Shown: piece by piece, positions 1 to 5,588 of the stretch
Layout of the letters: each line of letters begins with the position of its first letter
Numbering within the stretch: the first letter of the stretch is position 1
From: Lysobacterales bacterium
Lineage (GTDB): Bacteria; Pseudomonadota; Gammaproteobacteria; Xanthomonadales; SZUA-36
Length of the DNA stretch: 6,215 nt
Assembly: GCA_030637665.1 (NCBI GenBank)
Contig: DAOWGA010000231.1
Coordinates: 1 to 6,215 of the forward strand
Direction: 5' to 3'
Notes under the pieces: generated by a model
Databases searched by the model: none
The model's input: only the letters and a program-made list of their open reading frames with translations
Told to the model about the DNA's origin: nothing
Position numbers and translations under genes: made by a program

Positions 1-308
1 GGAAGCACATCCGGATTATTGGCCTTACTCAGCAGCAATGGCAACCAGCCTATTTCCAGCTGGGCTCCGCTGCAAAGCACCAGATAGGCTTTGCGGGCCC
101 TGGAAATCAGGCTGGGACGGGCTTCAATGTAATGCGGGTCCTGCAAGGCGTTGGTCGCGCTGGTTGTCTTGACCAGATCACCCCCGACTTCTGTAGCCAG
201 GGCGGACCATTCGGGTTCGCAGGCGAACACGCGAAGCTCGGCCAGGGCAGTCAACGGCAGGCCCTGCAACGACAGAAAAAGCAGGGAAAATGTCAGTAAT
301 TGCTTCAT
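1..308 (-). CDS. znuA: Zinc ABC transporter periplasmic substrate-binding protein, N-terminal part
   Basis: This is the first 102 codons of a ZnuA/TroA-family (cluster A-I) metal-binding lipocalin-unrelated periplasmic protein; the rest lies outside the window. Such proteins capture Zn2+ in the periplasm and deliver it to the ZnuBC permease and ATPase. Residues 1-23 are a signal peptide (MKQLLTFSLLFLSLQ, then ALA before the mature start). The mature N-terminus reads LRVFACEPEWSALATEVGGD, and a later stretch around residues 56-60 (QDPHY) supplies the first family metal-ligand His, followed by RPSLISRARKAYLVLCSGA and LEIGWLPLLL. All are typical of the family. Start ATG at 308 is chosen because it gives a clean signal peptide and has AGGAG 6 nt upstream. 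The same frame is also open upstream into the porin-like gene, so the sequence as given could make either a separate ZnuA from this start or a fusion. Confidence 0.85.
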   Translation of the reverse strand, partial: MKQLLTFSLLFLSLQGLPLTALAELRVFACEPEWSALATEVGGDLVKTTSATNALQDPHYIEARPSLISRARKAYLVLCSGAQLEIGWLPLLLSKANNPDVL

Positions 309-1685
309 GATAAGCTCCTGGAAGCTGTGAGCGCCGTGGGCGCCGATGCTGAACACGTACTGCAGGCCGAACTGATTGTCGTCCTCAAGGCTGGCCTTGT
401 CGTGGTTGTATTGGAATCGCAAACGACTGAATTCGCTGTTGGACCAGTCCACCATCAGGCTATAACGTGCCGGGTTGTCGGCCATGGGATAAAGTGGCGT
501 GCCGATCCAGGCCGGCCCGGGATTGTCCCCGCTCAGCCGGTCAATACGGGCCCCGAAGCGCCAGCGCGGGAATGGCTGGTAGACCGCCTGGGCATACCAG
601 CCTTGCTGGCCGTGGTCCCACGGTTCCTCAACACCATCAGCCACGGTATACACGCCCTGTTCTTCGCGCCACAGGTATTCCGCCTGAATTTTGAAATTCT
701 TCGCCCTGGAATTGCCGTTAGGCGCCCACTTCCAGACGAAGTCCACGATATAAAGATCGCTGTCACCGTCAAAAACGAAGGGATCATCCTCGCTTCCCGA
801 GTCCCGGCCTTCAGCATCCGCACTCAACCAGGACAGACCGAAAAGCCAGCTGTTGCTGAATCCTATGTCACCGCCCGTTTTCGCCGAGAGCGTGCTGCTT
901 CCAAGGCCGGAATTTGCGGCGCCTGCGGCCGGATACCGGTCTCCGCGCAGGATTTCACCGCTGAATTGCAGGTAAAAATCAGTTGCTGCCAGCCAGCGGA
1001 TCTGCAGGCCGTCATCAATGTACTGATTACCCAGAAATGCCTGGTAAGCCAGCGGTTGGTCAGCAAAATCCCAGGAATGGAAATGCTTGTCATTGAGGTA
1101 GCCGATGCCGGAGAAGATACGGCCCATCCTGAGCGATAGCCCGCCGGGCATGCTCAATGTCTCGATCCAGGCCTCTTCCAGTTCCACCACGACGTCCCCA
1201 TCCTCGATCACGATCGGTAGGGTTAGCATGGCCGTAAACTTGTCATCAACGTTGGCTGACATCGTGATCTCGGTTTCAGCCAGTGAAAGGCCCTCAGGTG
1301 CGAGGCCGGCCTCTCCACCGAAGGGGAAGCCGGGAATGTAATAATCTTCCGGGTCATTGTCGTAGGCCCATGCCTGCCCCTGGAAAGTCACGCCAATGGC
1401 CGGGTTGAAACTACTATCGGCGGCAAGCGAAACAGTCTGCGGAGTTGCGAAAGCTGTGCTGGGCTGCGTGGCCATTTCCGTGCTGGCATGCGCCTCCTTT
1501 ACAGATTTTTCAGCCGCCTCAAGGCGCATTTCGAGATCTGAAATCCTGGATTCGTACTCGATTCGCATCAGCTTCAGCTCTTCACGCAGAGCCTGGATAT
1601 CAGGATTGCCTGAGTTCTGTGCAGCGGCCAGGCTGCTGAGAAAAATTGCACATACAGGAAGTATGTGTCTTACCCGGAATTTCAT
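1..1685 (-). CDS. Porin-like outer-membrane protein of a zinc-uptake cluster, open in frame into ZnuA (no stop codon; runs off window)
   Basis: The barrel part is residues 1-455 (1685 to 321). Residues 1-22 look like a signal peptide ending SSLAAA. Residues 29-62 form a coiled coil with 3-4 spaced hydrophobics (I30, L33, L37, M40, Y44, I48, L51, L55). A Ser/Thr/Ala-rich linker (about 67-90) follows, then a long barrel-like region rich in alternating aromatic strands, ending FSIGAHGAHSF. A terminal Phe is the usual BAM recognition signal, so F455 should be the last residue. Instead CAG (320-318) follows and the frame continues without a stop through the ZnuA start (M460) to position 1; I checked all codons. 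A GGGAG Shine-Dalgarno lies 7 nt before the ATG. The position between a small Cys/His secreted protein and ZnuA suggests a role in zinc passage across the outer membrane. That role is inferred; I recall similar barrels beside znuA in gammaproteobacteria but could not search. Confidence 0.78.
   Translation of the reverse strand, partial: MKFRVRHILPVCAIFLSSLAAAQNSGNPDIQALREELKLMRIEYESRISDLEMRLEAAEKSVKEAHASTEMATQPSTAFATPQTVSLAADSSFNPAIGVTFQGQAWAYDNDPEDYYIPGFPFGGEAGLAPEGLSLAETEITMSANVDDKFTAMLTLPIVIEDGDVVVELEEAWIETLSMPGGLSLRMGRIFSGIGYLNDKHFHSWDFADQPLAYQAFLGNQYIDDGLQIRWLAATDFYLQFSGEILRGDRYPAAGAANSGLGSSTLSAKTGGDIGFSNSWLFGLSWLSADAEGRDSGSEDDPFVFDGDSDLYIVDFVWKWAPNGNSRAKNFKIQAEYLWREEQGVYTVADGVEEPWDHGQQGWYAQAVYQPFPRWRFGARIDRLSGDNPGPAWIGTPLYPMADNPARYSLMVDWSNSEFSRLRFQYNHDKASLEDDNQFGLQYVFSIGAHGAHSFQELIMKQLLTFSLLFLSLQGLPLTALAELRVFACEPEWSALATEVGGDLVKTTSATNALQDPHYIEARPSLISRARKAYLVLCSGAQLEIGWLPLLLSKANNPDVL
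315..319 (-). promoter_or_regulatory. Shine-Dalgarno of znuA
   Basis: AGGAG sits on the minus strand with a 6-nt spacer (CTTATC) before the ATG at 308. It supports independent initiation of znuA even though the upstream reading frame is not closed. It overlaps the CAG codon where the porin stop is expected, the compact layout typical of translationally coupled genes. Confidence 0.75.
318..323 (-). other. Expected porin stop site, read as CAG (lost stop codon)
   Basis: On the minus strand the codons are TTC (323-321, F455) then CAG (320-318), GAG, CTT, ATC and the znuA ATG. The barrel protein should end at the Phe. A TAG in place of CAG would stop it there and still leave the AGGAG ribosome binding site of znuA unchanged, so the ancestral arrangement was probably TTC-TAG. 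The absence of a stop is seen directly; the ancestral TAG is inferred. Confidence 0.7.
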
Positions 1686-1691
1686 GTCCAA

Positions 1692-1712
1692 TCTCCCTGA
1701 AAGAGAATCAGG
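1692..1712 (-). promoter_or_regulatory. Ribosome binding site of the porin-like gene with a small overlapping hairpin
   Basis: The minus strand reads AGGGAGA at 1698-1692, with GGGAG 7 nt before the ATG at 1685. Just upstream, CCTGA (1712-1708) can pair with TCAGG (1700-1696) around a 7-nt loop, which would hide part of the Shine-Dalgarno. The ribosome binding site is solid. A regulatory role for the 5-bp stem is only a possibility, as a stem this short occurs by chance. Confidence 0.5.
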
Positions 1713-1750
1713 CGGCGCGAGTACAAAGCCCGGCCGGTCACTAAATTTGC

Positions 1751-2032
1751 TCAGATGATGTAGGGAGGCGCCCTGGAATAATAAGGCTGACAATTGCTGC
1801 GAATGATGAGGGAGTTCAAAGACTCTGTGAAGATCTTGTTTTTCCCCGCCCGGAGTTCTGCGCAGTACTCAGAATTCACTGCTGCAGATTTTGAGTCTGC
1901 CTGGCTGAAACACAGTTCGCACTGCCCCAATTCGTTGCCAGAGTGAGCCGACGAATGGCTCGCCCACGCAACATGGCTGACTGTAAGTAAAAGCGCCAGT
2001 AAAACGAGTCGGCAAGATGCAAAACATCGCAT
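1751..2032 (-). CDS. Small secreted Cys/His protein, DUF2946-like, first gene of the zinc cluster
   Basis: This 93-residue protein starts with a clear signal peptide (residues 1-24, hydrophobic core LVLLALLLTV, ending HVAWA). The mature part begins SHSSAHS and carries a CxxC pair (C38, C41 in QCELCF), further Cys at 57 and 81, and a C-terminal RAPP stretch. That layout of export signal, early His residues, a C-x-x-C and a short tail resembles the DUF2946-type small proteins found near metal-transport genes; the assignment is by recollection of the pattern. It lies 65 bp upstream of the porin-like gene on the same strand, so the two are probably co-transcribed. A periplasmic metal-binding or sensing role is inferred. 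Start choice is forced: an in-frame TAA lies four codons upstream of the ATG. There is no good Shine-Dalgarno, and the ATG lies only 8 nt after a -10-like TATAAA, so the transcript may be nearly leaderless. Confidence 0.72.
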   Translation of the reverse strand: MRCFASCRLVLLALLLTVSHVAWASHSSAHSGNELGQCELCFSQADSKSAAVNSEYCAELRAGKNKIFTESLNSLIIRSNCQPYYSRAPPYII

Positions 2033-2040
2033 ACACCCAG

Positions 2041-2069
2041 TTTATACCAACCGATCCATGTGGCGCCAA
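2041..2069 (-). promoter_or_regulatory. Candidate sigma70 promoter of the zinc cluster
   Basis: On the minus strand TTGGCG (2069-2064, 4 of 6 matches to the -35 consensus) is followed after exactly 17 nt by TATAAA (2046-2041, 5 of 6 matches to the -10). It would start transcription almost at the ATG at 2032, giving a leaderless or very short-leader mRNA. I could not find a convincing Zur box here; only a weak GTT...AAC symmetry overlaps the -10. Confidence 0.4.
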
Positions 2070-2159
2070 TTTGTCAGATTCAGCAAAGATTTTGACTTGA
2101 AAAGACATATCGGCTGCAGATCATACGGAATAGAATAAGCACCTTTGAGAGTGAAGAAT

Positions 2160-2179
2160 ACTGGATTGGAAAATCCGGT
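2160..2179. repeat. Inverted repeat upstream of the etf operon, possible operator
   Basis: ACTGGATT (2160-2167) and AATCCGGT (2172-2179) are inverted copies with 7 of 8 positions matching, separated by GGAA; the single mismatch would be a G-U pair in RNA. The dyad ends where the -35 of the rightward promoter should be, 22 bp before its -10, which suits a transcription-factor site. It does not resemble the PsrA, FadR or LiuR sites as I remember them. Confidence 0.35.
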
Positions 2180-2201
2180 GCATGAAGCCCCTCCAAGCCG
2201 A

Positions 2202-2207
2202 TATAAT
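2202..2207 (+). promoter_or_regulatory. -10 box of the etf operon promoter
   Basis: A perfect TATAAT lies 41 bp before the ETF-QO start codon, giving an expected leader of about 35 nt. The -35 position at 17-bp spacing (2179-2184, TGCATG) matches consensus poorly, so the promoter may need an activator or be of moderate strength. Confidence 0.45.
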
Positions 2208-2248
2208 AGCCAGCTTGGCGAAAGATTAATCGATACGGAAAAAGACCA

Positions 2249-3862
2249 ATGACCGAACGCGAAGTCATGGAATATGATGTCATCATCGTCGGGGCCGGCC
2301 CGGCCGGGCTGTCCTGTGCAATCCGTCTGAAACAACTCAAGCCCGAACTCATGGTTGCCGTGATTGAGAAGAGCGCGGAAATCGGCGCCCATATCCTGTC
2401 CGGCGCGGTAATTGAACCCGGACCACTGGACGATCTTCTGCCGGGTTGGCGTGAAAATCCGCCCCCGACCTGTATCCCGGTGGAAAGAGATGAAATCTGG
2501 CTGTTGAGCCAAAAAGGCAGGCGCAGGCTTCCCACACCGCCGCAACAAAAAAATCACGGTAATTTTATCCTGTCCCTGGGTGCGATGTGTGCCTGGATGG
2601 CGCCCCAGGCCGAAGCGCTGGAAGTAGATATTTTCCCGGGCTATGCAGCGGCGGGAATACGCTACACCGAGAATGGCGAGGTCGGCGGAGTCATTATCGG
2701 TGACATGGGCGTCGATAGTGAAGGCAATGAAAAAGACACCTACATGCAGGGTATAGAAATCCACGCGCCGATCACCATATTGTCAGAAGGCTGCCGCGGA
2801 CACCTGAGCAAACAACTGATTGAGAAGTTCGGGTTGGACCGGGACTCCGATCCGCAAACCTACGGCATCGGCATGAAGGAGCTGTGGCAGGTGCAGCCGG
2901 GCAAATCAAAACCCGGGCTGGTTCAGCATACGACCCGGTGGCCACTGGATTCCAAAACCTACGGTGGCAGTTTCATTTACCACCTGGAAAAAGACCGTAT
3001 TGCGATTGGTTTCGTGACCGGACTGGATTACCAGGACCCGGAATTCGTACCCTTCGAAGCCTTCCAGCAAATGAAGCACCACCCGATGGTCAGGGACTTG
3101 CTCGAAGGCGGCGAGATCCTCTCGTCAGGCGCCCGCGCCATCGTGGAGGGCGGCTATCAATCCTTACCCAAAACGGAAATGCCCGGGGCCCTGCTGGTCG
3201 GTGATTCAGCCGGCACTTTGAATGTGCCCAAGATCAAGGGCACACACCAGGCCATGCGTTGCGGCATGCTGGCTGCGGAACACATCGCCGAAACAGGCTC
3301 GTGGCAAGGCTTTGATGCGAAATTTCGCGACTCCACGGTGGTGAAAGAGCTGCACAAAGTGCGTAACATCCGGCCCGCTTTTTACAAGGGGTTCTGGCGC
3401 GGCTTTTTAAGGGCCGCTATCGAAACCATCACGGCCGGCAAGCTGCCCGGCACCCTGAAAGTCCACGCCGATCATTCCGCGCTGAAGAAGCTGGATGGCT
3501 ACACGGCTCCCGAGCGCCATTGGATAAACCGTGATCTGCCACCCAGGGACCGGCTCGCAGCCGTCTACTTCGCGGCGACCGAGCACGATGAAGATCAGCC
3601 GGTGCATTTGCGGATTCTCGAACCGGACGTGTGCATCACACGCTGCGTGGAGGAATACGACAATCCCTGCACCCGATTCTGCCCGGCCCATGTTTACGAG
3701 ATGGTGGAAGAAAGCGGGGATGGGGAAAGTGGCGCCAACCGGCTCCAAATCAATGCGGCAAATTGCGTTCACTGCAAGACTTGCGATATCAAGGATCCGT
3801 ACCAGATCATCCAATGGGTCACGCCTGAGGGCGGCAGTGGCCCCAATTACCAAAACATGTAG
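2249..3862 (+). CDS. etfD: Electron transfer flavoprotein-ubiquinone oxidoreductase (ETF-QO)
   Basis: ETF-QO is a membrane-associated flavo-iron-sulfur enzyme that moves electrons from reduced ETF to ubiquinone. This 537-residue protein has the normal bacterial length. The FAD Rossmann motif VIIVGAGPAGL is at residues 11-21, with the ribose-binding Glu at about 40 (AVIEK). GAHILSGAV (46-54) is a family signature, and the second FAD-contact segment, GALLVGDSAGTLN, is at 313-325. The C-terminal 4Fe-4S domain has all four ligands: C478 in RFCPA, then C506, C509 and C512 in CVHCKTC, followed by the conserved DIKDP and the family tail WVTPEGGSGPNY. The start at 2249 is preferred over the ATG six codons on (2267) because it has GGAA about 8 nt upstream and relatives also begin a few residues before MEYD. 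It is the first gene of the operon with etfB and etfA, its redox partners. The ETF-QO domain outside the FAD and FeS regions shows nothing odd. Confidence 0.97.
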   Translation: MTEREVMEYDVIIVGAGPAGLSCAIRLKQLKPELMVAVIEKSAEIGAHILSGAVIEPGPLDDLLPGWRENPPPTCIPVERDEIWLLSQKGRRRLPTPPQQKNHGNFILSLGAMCAWMAPQAEALEVDIFPGYAAAGIRYTENGEVGGVIIGDMGVDSEGNEKDTYMQGIEIHAPITILSEGCRGHLSKQLIEKFGLDRDSDPQTYGIGMKELWQVQPGKSKPGLVQHTTRWPLDSKTYGGSFIYHLEKDRIAIGFVTGLDYQDPEFVPFEAFQQMKHHPMVRDLLEGGEILSSGARAIVEGGYQSLPKTEMPGALLVGDSAGTLNVPKIKGTHQAMRCGMLAAEHIAETGSWQGFDAKFRDSTVVKELHKVRNIRPAFYKGFWRGFLRAAIETITAGKLPGTLKVHADHSALKKLDGYTAPERHWINRDLPPRDRLAAVYFAATEHDEDQPVHLRILEPDVCITRCVEEYDNPCTRFCPAHVYEMVEESGDGESGANRLQINAANCVHCKTCDIKDPYQIIQWVTPEGGSGPNYQNM

Positions 3863-3886
3863 AAAGAACATTCAATAACTTTAACC

Positions 3887-3890
3887 GGAG
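3887..3890 (+). promoter_or_regulatory. Shine-Dalgarno of etfB with long spacing
   Basis: GGAG lies 12 nt before the etfB ATG at 3903, longer than the usual 5-9 nt. No better site is nearer. The 40-bp gap after the ETF-QO stop shows neither a terminator nor a strong promoter, so etfB is most likely read from the upstream promoter. Confidence 0.5.
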
Positions 3891-3902
3891 TATCAAAAGC
3901 CG

Positions 3903-4649
3903 ATGAAAATACTGGTTGGCATCAAACGCGTAGTGGACTACAACGTCCGTATACGTGTTCTTTCCGACGGCAGTGGTGTAGACACCGATGGCGTCAAGAT
4001 GAGCGTAAACCCCTTCGATGAGATTGCACTGGAAGAAGCGCTTCGCATCAAGGAAGCCGGTAATGCGGACGAAGTCATCGTCGTATCAGCCGGCGGTGAC
4101 GAGTGTCAGCAGCAGCTGCGCACCGGGCTGGCCATGGGTGCCGACAGGGCAATCCAGATCCAGTCATCAGAAGCGCTGCAACCGCTGAGTGTCGCCCGCG
4201 CCTTTTTGAAAATCATCGAGCGTGAAGATCCCGGCCTCGTCATTTTCGGCAAACAGGCAATCGATGACGATAACAGCCAGACGGGCCAGATGCTGGCAGC
4301 CTTGTGGGACCGCCCACAGGCAACCTTCGCTTCAAAGATGGTGGTTAACGGCAGTTCAGCAACGGTCACCCGGGAGGTGGACGCCGGGCTGGAAACCGTC
4401 GAAGTAGACTTGCCGGCCGTTGTTACCGTGGACCTGCGCCTGAATGAGCCCCGCTTCGTCAAGCTGCCGGATATCATGAAAGCCAAGCGTAAACCCCTGG
4501 ACGTGGTTGCCCTGGATGAACTGGGTGTCACCGTTGAGGGAAATATCGAAGTGGGCAATCATGCGCCACCACCTCAGCGCGAAAAAGGCGTCATGGTTGA
4601 AGATGCAGCCCAGCTGATTACAGAACTGAAGAACAGGGGTTTGTTATGA
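3903..4649 (+). CDS. etfB: Electron transfer flavoprotein, beta subunit
   Basis: EtfB pairs with EtfA to form the soluble FAD- and AMP-containing ETF heterodimer, which collects electrons from acyl-CoA dehydrogenases and related enzymes and hands them to ETF-QO. The 248-residue length is typical. The N-terminus MKILVGIKRVVDYNVRIRV and VNPFDEIALEEALRIKE (35-51) are family hallmarks. GLAMGADRAI (75-84) and KQAIDDDNSQTGQ (117-129) line the nucleotide site. The PROSITE-type ETF-beta segment spans about 155-175 (VTREVDAGLE, then LPAVVTVD); the usual DGG is DAG here, a mild deviation. The partner-recognition loop NEPRFVKLPDIMKAKRK (181-197) includes the Leu (188) that anchors dehydrogenases in the mammalian protein. 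This sequence belongs to the housekeeping group-1 type that works with ETF-QO, as its neighbour confirms, not to a bifurcating ETF. Its stop overlaps the etfA start. Confidence 0.97.
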   Translation: MKILVGIKRVVDYNVRIRVLSDGSGVDTDGVKMSVNPFDEIALEEALRIKEAGNADEVIVVSAGGDECQQQLRTGLAMGADRAIQIQSSEALQPLSVARAFLKIIEREDPGLVIFGKQAIDDDNSQTGQMLAALWDRPQATFASKMVVNGSSATVTREVDAGLETVEVDLPAVVTVDLRLNEPRFVKLPDIMKAKRKPLDVVALDELGVTVEGNIEVGNHAPPPQREKGVMVEDAAQLITELKNRGLL

Positions 4650-5584
4650 GCAGAATACTGATTATCGCCGAGCACGACGGCCAGTCACTGAATATCAGCA
4701 CCGCGAAGTGCGTTAGCTGTGCGCAAGCCATCGGCGGGGACATTGATATCGCGGTGATTGGGAGTGGCGCAGATGCGGTCGCTGCCGAAGCAGCCGCGCT
4801 GGATTCCGTTACTAAAGTCATCGTGGTTGATGCCGAACATCTGGAGGCCCCGGTGGCAGCCAACTGGGCTGCTGAAGCGGTTGCGCTGGCTGCGGATTAC
4901 AGCCACGTGATCGGACCATCCACCACCATGGGCAGAGACCTGATGCCACGTATTGCAGCACTGGCTGGCGTCAACCAGATCAGCGACATCATGGAAGTGA
5001 ATGGCCCCGACTCATTCAAACGCCCCATTTACGCAGGCAACGCCATCGTAGATGTATCAGCGCCGGCAGGAAGCACGGTCGTCGCAACCGTGCGGGCCGC
5101 GAGCTGGAAAGCCGCGGGAAGCTCCGGCGGGGCAGCGGTGGAGCAACGCGCCGCCAGCAGCAGCGCAGCGACACATACGCGGTATATCGGTCTGGAGTCG
5201 GGAGGTAGCGAACGGCCCGACCTGCAGAGCGCGTCCAAGGTCGTCTCCGGTGGCCGGGGCGTGGGCAGCGAGGACGGTTTCCAGGTTATTTACCAGCTGG
5301 CCGACAAGCTCGGTGCTGCAGTCGGTGCTTCCCGGGCCGCAGTCGATGCAGGCTACTGCGCGAATGACATGCAGGTTGGCCAGACCGGCAAGATCATTTC
5401 GCCGGACCTGTACATGGCCTTCGGTATTTCCGGTGCTATCCAGCACGTGACCGGTATCAAGGATGCCGGCACCATTGTCGCCGTTAACAAAGACTCGGAA
5501 GCGCCTATTTTCGAAATTGCAGATATCGGACTGGCAGGAGACCTATTCAGTGTAATCGCTGACCTGGATGAGTTGTTGGGTTAA
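4646..5584 (+). CDS. etfA: Electron transfer flavoprotein, alpha subunit
   Basis: EtfA binds the redox-active FAD of the ETF heterodimer. The 312-residue length is normal for the family. Domain I begins [15 protein letters not shown], with [19 protein letters not shown] at 90-108. A Gly/Ser/Ala-rich connector (about 157-177) leads to domain II. The FAD-binding parts are all present: [11 protein letters not shown] (198-208), [10 protein letters not shown] (227-236), [14 protein letters not shown] (243-256), GISGAIQH (260-267) and NKDSEAPIF (281-289). The gene starts by ATGA overlap with the etfB stop (4646-4649), preceded by AGGGG, so the two subunits are translationally coupled, which fits 1:1 assembly. 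The start is unambiguous. Confidence 0.97.
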   Translation: MSRILIIAEHDGQSLNISTAKCVSCAQAIGGDIDIAVIGSGADAVAAEAAALDSVTKVIVVDAEHLEAPVAANWAAEAVALAADYSHVIGPSTTMGRDLMPRIAALAGVNQISDIMEVNGPDSFKRPIYAGNAIVDVSAPAGSTVVATVRAASWKAAGSSGGAAVEQRAASSSAATHTRYIGLESGGSERPDLQSASKVVSGGRGVGSEDGFQVIYQLADKLGAAVGASRAAVDAGYCANDMQVGQTGKIISPDLYMAFGISGAIQHVTGIKDAGTIVAVNKDSEAPIFEIADIGLAGDLFSVIADLDELLG

Positions 5585-5588
5585 TCGT

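Noticed and set aside
300..1139. A 279-codon open frame on the plus strand
   Set aside because: It lies antisense to the barrel and ZnuA coding sequence, has no recognisable domain or sensible composition, and the minus frame shows a signal peptide, coiled coil, barrel end and family motifs.
2039..2052. Possible Zur box overlapping the leftward -10
   Set aside because: Only an outer GTT/AAC symmetry is present; the inner bases do not follow the TGTTATA...TATAACA pattern, so I do not call it.
2209..2219. Short inverted repeat GCCA-GCT-TGGC near the expected etf transcription start
   Set aside because: Four-bp arms are too short to separate from chance.
2042..2764. A 240-codon open frame on the minus strand
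   Set aside because: It is antisense to the start of ETF-QO, whose FAD motif lies in this stretch, and shows no protein-family features.
3863..3902. Terminator or promoter between ETF-QO and etfB
   Set aside because: There is no GC stem with a T run and no paired -35/-10 boxes; read-through within one operon is simpler.
4646..5584. Bifurcating or FixAB-type ETF
   Set aside because: The subunits have the lengths and motifs of the housekeeping type, and they sit beside a standard ETF-QO, so a bifurcating role is not supported.
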